This document shows, piece by piece, positions 47,603-62,600 of a stretch of 64,000 nucleotides of DNA; positions within the stretch are counted from its first letter, which is position 1, and every line of letters begins with the position of its first letter. Both the position numbers and the translations under genes were made by a program. This DNA comes from Montifringilla adamsi (lineage: Eukaryota > Chordata > Aves > Passeriformes > Passeridae), in assembly GCA_017590115.1 (NCBI GenBank), contig JAGGNK010003335.1, positions 868,001 through 932,000 of the forward strand, written 5' to 3'. The notes beneath the pieces are model-generated. The model was not told where the DNA came from, did no database searches, and saw only the letters and a program-made list of their open reading frames with translations.

Positions 47603-50600
47603 GGGCATGAGCTGTGTGATTGTGTGGCAGGCCATATTTTAATTTTCACCATCGTATCTGATAGGAGTCCTCACAAAGTGCCAGAAAATCCCAGCCCATG
47701 GGATCAGTGTCCTCTGAGTGCAGCTTTCCAGCCCACAGCATTTACCACAGAGAGGGAAATCAGGCTTTTGCTTATCTTTACACTGCCAGAGTCCCTGCTT
47801 TCTAGATCATACCACCAAAAGCAAGCTCAAACCAGAGGTGAATCTACTTCATGATACAACAAACTGCTATCACTGTTATTTGTCCTGTATGTTCTTATCT
47901 CACAGTTTGCAATTAATCACCACCCTGGAGATCAAACACTAAGCTATTTGTACATTCTCTTTGAAAATACATTTCAATTTCCTTTTACTTGAACTGCCCT
48001 GTCCTTTGTCACACCTGCTGAGTGCATCAATCTGCACAGCACACTCTGGATATACCTGAGGAGTCTGATGACTCACACGAGACAGATAGAACATAATTTC
48101 TATAGAGAGAACACAAGACTGAAAAGTGTGATGCAATTACATACAGAGGGATGTGTGATCATTAGCAAATAACCACATTTGCATGGTGAAGATAGTTGCA
48201 GTATGTTGTGACTGAAGACCAGGTTCTGTTCTCAGAAATATAAAGTTCTCTTCAGCGCATGACCCTGTCAGCTACATGAGCACCAATCTGTATTAAACAC
48301 CAAAATCCTGCACAGGAAAACAGTAAATCTAATTCCATCTATTTGATAGATAGAAACATTTTTGGATGCATGTTAGCTTAGCCTTTGTGAAATCTAGGTT
48401 TATTCTATTCTAAGCTGTTGAAATCTATCTTATTCTCTTCTGTCTGGAGAGATTTTGTACTTTGCAGAGAAGACAATTGGGAGAGGCTGATTTTATGGAA
48501 ACAGCAGAGCACATAGACTGGTCTCCAATCTAACATTTACAGGGAAGGTTTCCCTGGTTTCAGCACAGCTCACAGATACAGTTGAAGGTACAGCTTATTT
48601 CTCAGTACTGTCATTCAACTTAGAGTACTTGGCTTTAGAACAAATATCTTGGATTCCCAAAGCCATCCTTGTCCTAAATCTCTAACCTGCAGGGATGGCT
48701 GCCCTACCTCCCTCAGGTCTTGTATCTATTGGTTTTACTCCTGAAATGTTTTTGCCACTCTGTGAGGTATTTTCACCATGAATGTATAATTTTGCAAATA
48801 TTCAAACAGATGGCTCTGAAGATTGCTAGGCTTCAATGTGTCTAAAGGACAAGCACATTTAGAATATGTGCTCTCTGCTCATTTGTTTAAAAGAGTCTAA
48901 TTTCTACATAAAAAATAAAAAAGCCTTGAGCAACTGGAAATGCTGAAAGCAATACTCCAATCACTGCTCGTTTCTGAGGGTGATTCAGTGAAATTCTTGC
49001 TACAGATCAAACTCATCTCCAGTCTGAGATGTCTTTGTGTGATCACTCTCAAGTGAAAATAAAGTTACAAATAAAGTTGTCTATTGTATTTCAGTCTTCT
49101 TTGTTGTGAGCAAGCTAAAAAAGCACACATTTACAGCCTTATTTTTATGCATTACTTATATTAATTTGGTGTGAAATGCCACTTCTGAACCAACAGCTGG
49201 CTGAACTCTGAGTCTGCTGAACCTGTGTTATGAAAGAAGGAAAATGAACTAATACTTTATTCAAAGTTTTCCTGGCAGTAAGTCTGTCCTGATGATTTAA
49301 CTGCTATTTACACTGAAACCAACATGCAATAAGATTGTAGCCTATGACTCCCAAGGGAGCAGCTATGGAATTTTTGCATTCTGCAAAATGTTATGGGTTG
49401 GCAACCTCTCCTGTGTGCTACACAGATCACTTCAATCCCCTGTGTTTATCCTATAAACAAGAAAGTGCTCTACACTGTTGTGCTAAAGAAAACAGCTGAA
49501 ATCTAAAGCAGCTCAGTCCTGTTTAAGCTGTTCCCAGACACACTCCCTACCACATGGGTTTGTTTTCCATTGATTTGTTAATGAAAGCTGGCAGCAAATG
49601 CTACACTTCTACTGAGCATATTAATCATCAAAAGAAAACAGTATTTCTTCAGCTTTGGCAATTCCTGTACTCCACATAAAGAAGGCCTCCTGCTTCCCTG
49701 TTAACCCTGTGCATAATGTAGGATCCCCTAAAGCATTTGGTTTCTTTGCAGTGGTGGATTTCTGCTCTAAGCCTGGCTGCCTGCTGCGGAGTCAATTAAG
49801 ATCTGAAAACATCCATGTGGCTCCTGCTTCAGAATTCCACTTGTGCAAGAAGCACAAACACTGCATGCTCAGTGCTTGGATGCTTTTGAGAAATAAGAAT
49901 GCAATCCTGGAGCAGCTGCTCATTTTCCCAAAACAGAGTAAGAGCAGCATCAGCTTAACATGACTGATTCCTGTCATTTACAGCAACCTCCAGCACTCAC
50001 CGTGTGTGCTGATTGCCTGTAAGGCACCAGGGAATTCCTCGTGCCACAAATGCCCTTCATAGGCTCTAGCACAGGTATTTTTCATCTTGTAGGGTAACAT
50101 GAGAGGGGTCTAAGAGCAGAGCCTACCAGAGACAGAATTCGCCCTCAACCAGGCCTTTTCTTCTCCTCATCCCTAGTTTATGGGTTTTGTTACTAATGGT
50201 TCTCTTGAGGCAATTTTCTCCCTTGAGAACAAGCTACCCTGCACACACTGCCCTGAGAGAAACTGCTTACAGCTCAATACTGGACCTGAAAGCTCCAGAA
50301 ATTTAGTTTCATTGCAGTACTGATTTGTGCCATGCAGCACATGGCACTATACTGGTGGGGTCCTCTCCAGAAGGGAGGATGGCACTGTTTCAGTGCACAA
50401 TGGGTCTTAATCCAGCATTAATAAATCATCTATCCTCTACAGCAAAGCTGCATTATTGCAGATGATAATCACAACATTTGTATTGTCATATCCCCACATT
50501 CAAGGCTTTGACCAGGTTTCCAAACACAAAGAGGAAATCAGAGAAATGCAGTTCATGCACCTGTGGAGGCACCAATCCAAGGCTGAGGGAGTAGTCAAGT

Positions 50601-53600
50601 ACAGGCTATTTAAAAACCACTTCACTGATCAAATAACCCACTATTCACATATAGTTACTTTATCTCCTGTGATGGAAAAAATCCCTGAGGTCAATTAAAT
50701 GCAGCGGAGACATTGATGATGACTGTACTCATCCTCTTATTTCTATTATTTACACTCCAGCTTACACAGAAGGATGTACCTGCCTGGTGACCAAATCAAT
50801 TCTGCTGCAGAATTATGGACAATTATTGTTAATAGTTGAGCATAACAAAAGAGGGGAAAGGCAGTCCTTGGTAGGGGGGTTTGCACATACTAGACTACAA
50901 ACAACAAAGTACCACCAAAATCTCTATAATACAGAATATTTCAGTGTCTTGAATCAGGTATAACTTCTTTTTTTGCCCCTCTAAGCCTCACTTTCAAATT
51001 ACTTCCTTAAATCAGTCCTAGGAGAAATCATTTGATTGCATGTCTTCATTAGTCTCTGGAATGAATTTAATGCAAATTATAATTGTAACAGGTACATGAG
51101 TTTTACTCCGGCTTACGTGAGAGCAGTTTTATTCACATTTATTCACATCTTTTCCCACTCGAGTACTGTAGCAGAGAATATTGTGGGCTGCAAAAGGGCA
51201 GTGGGCTGTCCCAGAACAGCACAGGACAGAGCAGTGTCAGCAGGAACATTGCAGTTCCTACAGCACCTCCAGCAGGCACAAATTTCAGTTCCTCAGCTTA
51301 GATACCTTGGCAATAGAGTTTCTGACAGAAGGAAAATGCAGTGCTTGTTAATTATGTGCTTGGTCTATATCTCTCCAGCAGACACTGCATTTTTCAGCCT
51401 GAAACTGGTGTTTCCTAGTAAGAACTAGACAAATCCAGTTTGGTGTTTCTCTGAATTTGTGTGCAATCTCCAAGTTCATTATTCTTCAAGTTATCTTTTA
51501 GTTTTCCTCTGTCCTGCAGGTTCACCCTAAAGGTGTAAGTTTATTATGAATTGTATTTATAATATGAAAGATAGTGACAGTTGAAGTCCTTAGAATAAGA
51601 ATTATTTAATTTTATTTCTCCTTTTAACATGAATGTTTTATGATTTGTGTGACTGCAAAGAAGAATTCCAGATGAATATTGACAGAATACTGATTCTCTT
51701 TCTTTTTAGTTCCTGTGGTTGCTAGCACGAGAAAATAGTAAGAATAGCTAGAAATTAATTCCTTAACAATTTTTAAACTTATTTTGCCTACTTTCCCATG
51801 GAAACCAAGCTGTCCATGGTTTATTGTATTAAAGAAATTCCTTCAAATCAGATCACCAAAAAATCTGTTATTATTTGCCTAAATTGTTAGCTAAAAAGCT
51901 CAGCTATCCTAGTGGAAAAGGATTAACATTTTTTGAAGCAATAACCTGTTTTCTTACCTAAATAGATAAAAACTGTTGACAGAGAAGAAATGGCAGACTA
52001 CAAAGAAAGAAGATGAAATGGAAAAAGGAAAATAAGATGATCTGTGATGTATTCAATGACGGACCATGACACATGTTTGTGAGCCTGTGAGCACAGAAGA
52101 TACATTTTACACACAGGGAACAAATAAATCCATTCTTGCCAACAGAATTGATCCTCAGTCTTTACTTCTGTAATATCACTCTTTGATGTTGCCTCAAGAG
52201 TAACACCCAACTTCTGAGTGACATTTAGAAGCAATAGTGCCTTGACCATAACCCCAAGAAAACAAAACATTTCTCAATTTACAATTAGAACATAGATCAG
52301 AATTATTTTTCATGCATAGGATGATATCAAAGGCCTAAATTTCTGCTATTTGCACCCACAGAACCATACATTCTCACTTTTCCTGAGCCTTTCCCCAAAC
52401 ATGGATGCTGGCATGGACTTCAGAGGCTGCCTGTGTACAGATGGGTTAAGAGCAATGACTCAGCCTTTCTGCTTTAACACAAAAAGAAACAAACTTGTAA
52501 AAACAGTGATTTTTAGTGTATCAGACAAGGTTATGCAAATAGAACACAACAGCTCTGTGATATCACCAAAGCCAATGACACCTAAATAACCAGATAGAGA
52601 GGTGCGATCTGTTCTTTGCCAGTTACTCGTTAACCAATTTTCATTAATCATAAAAAATGTTTTTACACGATTCTTGATTCTATAACTGCAATCCCCCAAT
52701 CAGTGTTTTGCTCAGGTGGCCTTGGTCCAGCTACTATCCCTTCTTTTCTTGCTAAGATATTTTGCAATAGCAACTGATGAGTTGGAAGTTCCAGCTTAGT
52801 TTACAGATGAAATCTCTTGCAGTATAATCTCGATGTTTCTGGAGCTTTTTAAACTTTACGAGAAAATTTTTCATTTACCAATTAAGAAATCAAAATGTCT
52901 TTTATATATTTTTCATCAGAATATTTCAGCAGTTCATTACCTGGGGGAGTATATTTTATAATACTCTCTGGGGCAAATATAAAATGAAAACAAATGTAAA
53001 ACTAATTAAATGTATTTCATTTGTTGCAAGGACTCAAAACTGAACAAAACCAAAAATCAATTTCTACACAAAGCTGTTTCCCTACTTTTCAGACCTAATG
53101 CAAAGTAATTTACATCATAGCCAGAATAAACAGAAAAAATATTAATATTAAAAATGCAGGAATCAAAACTCACTGATTTGATGTTAATCCTGTGACTGCA
53201 GTACCACTGTATCTGTAGCCAGCATTCCAATTCTGTGCTAGGTTTCATTCCTTGCAGTCACATGATATTGTTCAGAGCACAACCTGACTTATTGACTTGA
53301 CTTGTATCAATCACTAATCACCTTGCGTTAACACTGTTAATGAAGTTACAGTCACGTGGTGTTGCGGTGTGATTTAAATAACACTGTGAGGCACAGCTTT
53401 CCTTAGAGCTATTAAGAAAACCGCACTACCAGCTCAACTGTACTCCTCAAACCAAATACCTGAAGTGCAAAAGCCATGATCTTTCCCCCCAAAAACTCCT
53501 TTTTGTCAAAAGAGGAATGCCAGAAGATCAGCCTCCAAGTTGCTTAAATATCTTTCCTTTGGTGACCACAGCTTTCTGCTGGCTGTTCTTAACCTTGCAG

Positions 53601-56600
53601 ATAGGCACAGATAACACGATGCTTATCTGACAGGCAGGAGGTCTGGCAAGCTGCTCTGCAGACTCAAAAACAAGCAGTCCTTCTGTGGATTGGCCAGCAG
53701 GACACTGGGGTGCATAAAGCTGGCTTGGGCCCTTCCTGTGTCCCAGTATATCAAGGTTTAAGCTTCATTGACTCCAGTATAGTGGCTTTAATCAAGATTT
53801 TTCATGCCTCAGAGAACAGTACAGCTGCTAAAACTTCTTTAATAAGGGTTTTATAGGTGGGGAAGCTGAACAGGAATTAGCTGAAAAGAGATGACTTACT
53901 TGTGGCCTTATTAAGCAGCCATTTATTATAAGTCAGGCTGCAACATTGTTTTGCTCTAACATGAAAGAGGAATGTTGGTGAAGTGATTTAGTCAAGTCCT
54001 TGATTCAGTTCCTGTAATTTCCTGCATTTTCTCCTGCAGTATCCTTCAAATTCAGGAAGTCCAATGCACTGCGCTAAGTCTCAGGAGAAAGTCCTACATT
54101 TCCCATTTCCCATCAGGTCAAGCAGATGCAACCATCTTCCCAGGACTCAGTAGCAATATGGTCTTTATAAAGCTTACCTTTAGATTGCATAGCTTTTTCT
54201 ATCAGAATGAAATTAATTTCCTATTACCTTATTGAGCCCATGTTAGCAATGTTAACAGAGTATCCTGATGAAGAAAGCACTGATATAAGGCAGGTCTAGT
54301 AAAATGGACACAGCTTGGAATTTCAGTGAAGTGGACTGAAGATTCTTCAACAGAATATATTTTACCTTTGCAGACCAGTATTACTGTAGTAGATTTAAAA
54401 AAAAAAATTGCCTTACTGAAGATCAGTTTATCCATTTCTAAGTGGCACATGTCTGGCCTTACCATAATTCTCACAGGAATAGTCCCATAGGAAACATGAT
54501 CAACATTGAGGTAACACTGAGATACGGGGCATGGGATGGCTCCATGGGCACCTGCTCAAGCAAATAAACCCTGTTGTTCCTCCCACTAGCCAGACAAGGA
54601 GAAGCCCCTGCTGAAGCAGAACAGAGAATTTTTTCCAGAATGGGACATTTTCACTCAGTGGTGGATGGGACAAGATTATGCAGAGGAGGCACATCCATGC
54701 GTTAAATCTTGAGGCATCAGGCTCCTGATGGAGAAGGACTGTCAAACATTTATTTTGTTAGCTCAAAGTATCTTGATGTTCTCAGCTTTTGACCCTTGGG
54801 ATTAGGCCTCCCTATCAGAGGCACGCTGTAGCAGCAGCAAAGCATTATCCCCTTTTTACCTTCCCTTTCCTACTTTCCCCCACAAAGACAGATCAGAGAT
54901 CAAGCTAAACAGATTATTTCCTGCTGGCACCCACAACAAGGTAACAAATCCAACTATTGTACAGCAAATGTGTGCTCTGAAGACTCAGTAGTCTGGAACT
55001 GAGGAACTATGATGAGGAATTAGAATGTGTTGAATATATATGATAGGTACATTTTGAATATAAACATAGGTACATTTCTACCTGCCTCCTGTCTCAACTC
55101 TGAAAGGCTGCTGCTTATTTCCTCTCCGCTGACCTCACAGGAGGAGAAGGGATCCTGTGAAATGCATGGAAGTGCAAGGCCATGCAGCAGAATATCAGCA
55201 CCAGGACCTGGAAGTTAATCACATCTCCTTTTTTCCTAGGCAGGATATCTCCTCATGCACCATAGCCACTCTTACTATTTTCTTAGTAATTGCCTCAAAG
55301 CTTCCATTCAGGCCACAAAGTTAAAAATCTCACAAAATCTGCCTATAATGAAAGTATATAAATCTTTCACTTGCAAACTTCTCATTAAGACTATTCCCAC
55401 TGTTAGCAGAATCTACTGTCAGTGAATACTGGGTCAAAAAGCTAATTCCCTTGCAGTCCTTTTACCGTCTCCTTAATGATTACTGAGAGTCCAGAAATGA
55501 GAGCAAAAAGTATTTAATTCTTTATTCAACATGAAATTGTCTTGATTTATACTCTTGAAAAATTAATAAAATGCCTCTGAGACAGTCTATCTCTGTTGCC
55601 AGGCTTGCCCAAAGTATCTGTTTTATCTGCTGACCTGTGCAGAACTGTAATAGAGAATAATACTTCTGCTTTCAGTGCTGCATTTACTGTAAATTTCCAT
55701 TCTTCCAGGAAGGTTCTGACAGACAGATTTAGCATCTCAGATCAGACTTCAAGAGGAGAACTTAGTTATTATTTGTTCCACTAATACTTTTGAATAAAGA
55801 CCTAGTAGTTCAATTTGGTGCAGAGATGGGACCTTTGCAGGAGGCTGGAAAAATCAAACCCTCCTGAGCTCACGATAAAGGCACCACTCAGATGTTCCTT
55901 CTGTACCAGGGCTCCTCTTTCCACAAATCACAGCACCATTCCATGCAGGCGACAGGATTTACATTCCTATACAAAGCTTAGTTGGGTGTTGTCAGATTTA
56001 CCCAATTCTGCCTGACAAACAGCATCCCAATTATCCCATACTTTGTTACCTGCCACATATATTTATGTGGCAACATCTTGCCCAACATCTTGGTTATTCT
56101 TGGTGATGATGGCATAGACTTCACCAACAGTCACAGGCTAAATGGCATCATGAATAGGATCCTTCACAAGGGTCTCAGGGAGGGAAAAAGTAGAATGTGC
56201 TATTTTCAGGCTTTAAAACTTTATGTATACTTTCTTGGCAAACCACTCATTTATTGCCCTGCTTTATCTTGTTTCCTTATGATCTTACTTTTCTCTCCTG
56301 TGAAACTCTAGTCTGTCCTACCAAAGAGAAACATTGCCAAAACACATCCACACAGTTTAGGAAGGAGATTTACATCCAAGGTAATATGAACAAAACTGTG
56401 GAAAGTCACCCTGTTTCTAATGTTAAAAACATTGAGGAAGATTAAATGTGTGCTCTTGGAGATGGGAGCTGCTGTTCAAATGTTCCAATCCTATATTATT
56501 GATAATTGTTTTCAGCTTCAGATACAATCCTTGTTTGCTGACTTTCAAATAACCACTGAAGAAGTTAATCAGCAGCCAGAACAAAGCAGCTTCCAGAAGG

Positions 56601-59600
56601 CAGTGACAGTGAAAAGGAAGTCAAGCACAGTTGCTGTAAACACCTTTTATCCCCTTACCTTTATAAAGCCTTAGCCCTTAAAGCTGGAAATGTTCTTTGC
56701 TACTCTGTCATGACATGGCTGTACTGATGAGTTAGAATTTCCATGCACTAAAAATGCTAAACAGAGCCAAAATAAAAGAACAATTGGAAAGCAGTTAATG
56801 AGCAATGAACTTCTCTTACTTTACTACAAAGCTCTTGAAAAGCTGTCCTTCCACTTGCCCATAAATCCAGATGCACACACAGGCACAATGCACACACAAG
56901 TTTAGTCTGTTTGCATGTTTGCAGATCAGTTCAATACAGCACAATCTTTATCAGTGATATGATGAAATGTCTTTTCAGACTTGCCTGTAACACACTTGAG
57001 AAGCAGCTGAAATAGGGTTCTGGTTGCCAGCAGGCTTATCTTTCATCTTTTACCTCTGACCAACACAGCAGAGAGTCTATCACCTGCATATTACCTGGAT
57101 CTTTTAAGTGTGATTTTGGACAGCAAAGATATAAAGCAAATTCTTCTGTCTTTTTCATTCCTCTGAAATAAACCCACTCTCTCCTTGGAGCTTATCTGAA
57201 AGCTTGAAATTGAACTAATGAACATGTCAGAAGAAAACACAAACTGGACAATAAAATGCACATACAAAAGGCTCTGAGCATCCTCACCCTAATGCATAAT
57301 TCAAAGAAGTTGAAATGAAAAATTGTTAAAACTCTTCCTCACTTACCTGCACTAATAAATATCAACAGACCATGCAACTTTGTTCCAGGTGCCCCATCAG
57401 ATGAGCAAATGTTTCTCTTCCTCTGAGAAGAAGGGATTTCAGAGATGGCCCCTTGGCCAGCCCTGCTCTGAGCCAGCAGCACTCAGCTTCCAAAGGCCTT
57501 CATGTGTCAGGAAGGTTTCACAACATGCAGTGATCTCTAAAGAGAAAACAACAAAATATTTAATGTCTGCAATGCCTCATAACACTTCATTTCCCAATTT
57601 GTATTCAATTTCTGTCAGCAGCTTGCAGTGTATTCATCATCCTCCAGCCCAGGCAAACCCTGTGATTCCTGCTCCACTTGAATGAGAAACAGAGTCAGAA
57701 GTGGAAGGTAACTGCTTTAAAGAGCACAGCAAATCCATAAATACTCCTGAACTTGAATACAACAAAAAGCCAAACTACAAACCCTCTTTTTTCCATATTT
57801 CATAAATATTAGATTGGGTACAAATAGTATAATTTATAATATATATGTTTTCATTCCCAAGGCTTCCATAGATGTTACATGCAAATGTTCAATTGTAAGA
57901 AATCAAAATACCAAACTCTGGACCATTTAATGTGTTAATTGATTTTCAGAGGTGTCAGGCAGTTTGTAGCTTTGCTTGCTCAATTATTTCTTCTGCCTAA
58001 AGTAAGATGCAGTTCTGACTCTATTAGTTCATTATGCTGTAAATCAGAGAAAGAGGAAATAGAAAAGACCAGCAGGAGAAGCAAACATCATCAAGGTTGA
58101 CAGGAATGTTAAATGAATTTTCTCCCAACATTGTGCTTAAGATAATTTCAATAATAAGAGTGAAATAAATTTCTTTTGTTCTTCAAGTGAAATATTACCC
58201 TTTCATTTTACTAAAAACAATTCAAACAGAAAGGAAAGAATGGCTGCCAAAAGTTTTTAATTAATGAAGACCCCCTAGTGAGGATGAAAACCTACACATC
58301 CCACCTCTTGGCATTTATTATCATAGCTCCTGTCAAGACAGGAACAAATTGTTCAGTTACATTGCAGAAGTTTTTAATACAGAATCCATAAAATTTAATT
58401 CATGGAATAAACCTCTTGGCAACTGCTTTCTAGTTAAGTAAAACTGGTTTCTTTCCAGATCACTGATCTTGTTTTGTAGGTAATTACATTTTAAAATTGT
58501 ACTTTTTCCCAATATTACTTTGAAATATCTCCTTTTTAAAAGATAATTGCATAAAAACAGCCTTCTTAGTTCTTTTGATATAATTTTTCATCAATATTTA
58601 ATTATTCTAGTCACTCTCTACTAAAAGAACCCACATTCTGGAGTTTCATACCAACTTTCACTGTAGCCAGGATTTCTCTGAGCCTTTTGCTAACATCTAG
58701 AGCAAAATAGATAATCAGATTTTTCCTTTTAAGATTATTTTTTGAACAAGAATTCTTGTGCTAAACTGCTAAAAAAATAAATTAAAAAAGAAGAACAAAA
58801 CAGCTGAGAGGAAAATATGTTCTCTCCTTGCCGTTCACCTATAAATGAAAATGGATATGAAATACAAACACACTACTATGTGCAAAAATATCCTGCTAGT
58901 GTCTAAGGATGTCAAAATTGCAGACATCAGATGGGGCTGTAGTGCAAAAGAGCCTTGGCATTCTTGTGGGACCATGGAGGAGCTCCTGGCCATTCTGGCT
59001 CAGAGACCAACTTCTCTTATGACTCTTCATCTTCCCTGGAGATCACTGCTCCTAACCCCCAGGACAAATATTTAAAGAGACAAAGAACTAGTTTGTGAGC
59101 TTGAAAGTTGGATTATTTACTGAATAAATATAGAACTAGAGAAGATAGAGGTTTATTTGGCTTATTTGACTAAAAATTCAAACTGCCCTCCTGATCTCCA
59201 GCCATGAGTGGAGATAACTGAAATTTCCGGACACACCAGAAAATCTGTAGGACACAAGATGGGACTTGAAATCTTATCTTGCTTCCATTGACATGCAGGG
59301 ATGTGTCCTGGCTTTAACAAGAGCGGGGAAGGCTCCCAAAAGTCTCTCTTTTAAAACATCATTGCTCAGTCTGCATCCTACAGGCTCAGAATTGCCCCAT
59401 TACAACACTGTTTCAACAGCCTGTGGAGTTTTAGTGACAACACCAGGCAAGAAAATGAGCTTTTATCAAGGAAAAAAATCACCCAGCTCACTTCCTTCTA
59501 TTGCCTTTAAGTCCAAGGTAAAAAAGAAAAATATTAAAAAATTATGCAGTAAGGGCAAGACAAAGAATTCAGTTCCTCTCATTCCTAGAATAAGGCAAGT

Positions 59601-62600
59601 CATCTTTTCAAGGTAGATATGAATGGGTAGATTAGTTCAGAAGAAGCTGCAAAGAAATCTAGAAATACTTTATTCAAGTAAAGGCCCTAATTATCTCATC
59701 ACAATCCCAGTTGTCAGGAAACAGGGACAAAGATGCAGCTCCAGATGGTTTCTCCTTCCCAAAAGTTAGTGTATACCTACAGAAACAGGAGCATTACTAC
59801 AGAATATATGGGTCTTAATCAGAATTAATCTACAGCACTAAATTCAAGGAAGTTACCATTTCAAATGTATTTTTTCATTAAAGACTCGAGTATTTCCTAA
59901 TTTAAGCACTACAGCAAGTTCCAGTTTCTTCTTACTGGCTCTCCAGTGCCATTTGTGAATGACACCAACCTCATAATTATCCCTTATTATTTGTTTTTGA
60001 CCCTTTTCATTATCTCTTCTCTGCTTCTTTAGAAAATTCATTTTAAAATTACTGATCTCACTGAAAGCCTTGATGTTTCACTGCATCCTCCTATCCCAAA
60101 TCTTTACTTTAGCACTCTGGTTTTCTCTCTAATGAAGATTTCAATCACTGTTTGCTTTACTGTCAACCACCTTGACTGGCTGAGCGTAATGAACTCCCTT
60201 AACCCCAGAGGAAGCCACTGCAAACCTGTCAGGGTTAATGGGCTCACGGGCTGCTGATTTCACTGCACGCTCTCCCACAGGCAGCAGGAGAGTCCCGCAG
60301 CAGCCTGACCTCCACAGCCTGCCAGGAGTGGGAGGGCAGGAGGAGGGATGGCCGAGGGAGCCAGGCACGCTCCTGTGTTTTCAGTAAACACTGCCTGGAA
60401 AATGGGCCTGCTTTATAGCCCAGATTAGAGACTAAGATAGACAGACAGAGAGAGAGCAGCTGGCTGGGATGGAGAAGCCCTCTGAGGGGAACTGCAGGGC
60501 TCACCTGAGGAAGAACAGGCCAGGGAATCAGGTGCACAGAGATGTCAAGCAACAGTGGTAGCTGAAGGTTGCAGGGTGGGTACACAATTACAGCAGTGGC
60601 ATTCTCTGCCACCATCAAAGCTGTGCAGCTGCTCAGTCCCTGCACAAACCTTCCTTCCTGCTTTCCCACTGCTGGTCCTGCATCTGAGCTGTGTTTGCTG
60701 GAGCTTCAGCTCCCTTTCTTTCAGCTTCCTTTCAAATTTTTTGCAAGGAATTTTTATGCATGCCACAGGAACTGCAGCTCATCTAGGAGAGTCCAGATCA
60801 CCACAGGCACTCTTGGTGGTGGATCTGAAGGCAGGTCCCAGCTGTTTGCTGTGCAGCTGCACTGCTGAGGGCTGACATATCCAGCCCAAAGCCAGCTGAG
60901 AGCCTGCACAAACTGCCGTGTGTAATTCCTCCTGTCTTCACTAAGAAAAGAGCCCGACCTAAACTGATTTGTCTCCAGAGAAGAGCAACATGAAATACAT
61001 TTGCAGACAAGAAAAACCAATGCAAGTTGCTGCCTGTCTGCTAAAGACCTTACCCAGTCTAACTGGAAACATGGCACCAATGGCACCAGGATATGACATG
61101 TCCTCCATGGGCAAACAATGTGGATGTGAAGATTCTTTGGCTTGGTTTGATAACAAAGTTTTGGAAAACATGCAGAAATAGCTAAGCAAACACAACTACT
61201 ACGTATCGAGCAGGAAAAACAGTAATCTCCAGGATACTGAGGCACATGTGGGTATAGAAAGTCACAGAGGATTATTACTTTCTTCTTTCTGAATTGATAA
61301 AGATGACATTTCACTGCAAAGAAAGCTCTCTTCATAGACTGATTTTGAAGGAAATAGCCTTGAGGTTGCTCTAATCCTGCCAGGGAGATTCAGTACAATA
61401 AGTCTCAGATCACACCACTGGATGGGAAAGCATCTAAGACAGCCAAAGCAGTGGAAGTAAAAGTCTCCAGTGGATTTGTGGGTCAGGTTCTCAGCTACTC
61501 CAAACAGGCTGCAGTGCTCCACCTGCAGCTCTGAGGCCTGGCTGAACACTCTGTGTTTGTGAGAGAGGGACATGGAATAGTCCAGCAACACCTTATTTCT
61601 TCACACTGCTGCTTTTCCCTGGAAGCTTCTTAGCATTGCTTATATGAAATGCTGGAATAAATCTGGATTTCTGAAATGTCTAATTTTCCTTAATGCTCAC
61701 AGTTAACTGAAATATTACATATATAAAGTGCCACCCTCTTATTATTTAAAGCCTAAATTAATGTAATTACCATAATTAGGACAAATGCTTTTCCCAGTCT
61801 ATTATGTCTTAGCTTTTCCTGAAGGCAGATTCATTATCTTTGGGCCAGCTTTTATCTAACAATGAAAGCATTATTGAAATTGGTACCATTAATGTTCATC
61901 AAGACTTGCACATCACCACTTACCTTGATATTACTGATTTCTACCCTGATCGTCTAGGTGAAAAATTTTGTGGCTCATCAGGAAGACCAAGTATTAATTG
62001 AGAATAAAAAAACTGAAATAGAAAAGGCTGTACTAGCAAAACTAAAAGTCCAGAAATCTTTAACACAGATTGAAAGTGTGTTAAACTAGTGGTCAAAGCC
62101 ATTAAGTCACAGCTCACTATGTTTCCAGTTTGGAATTTATTTAGAATACAAAAAAGGAACAAAATAGCTCTCAGACATTTTTAACTAGCCAAGTGGGATA
62201 CTGGTAGGAGATATGCAGCACAAGCTTCTTTACTGGCCCACCCTGAGATGCACCTAGGTCTTGCCTTGATAGCAGTAGACTTGGGAATGTCTTTATGTCT
62301 CTCAGAGCTGCCATGATGAACACAATTAATTCAAAGAATGAAGTTCTGCTGGGCTTCCCTGCAAAGCAGAGTAACTCTTTGCACATAATGGAGCTGCAGC
62401 ACAACATCTCTGCACCCACAGCCAGTGACTGAGGAAACTCTCCAGTATGTAGCTACCTGCAGCTATCAGCACAGAATCTGACAGTTTTATCCTTCAGAAA
62501 AACTAAATTCCAGTTTAACTCTTCCTTTTGATTGAGAACTCATATTACAGTGTGCACTCATAAAAGGAGTGGTATTTTATTTAAATAGAATGTCTCAGTT

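Noticed and set aside
60754..61335. 193-codon minus-strand open frame
   Set aside because: No recognisable domain, no splice partners, composition like random AT-rich translation.
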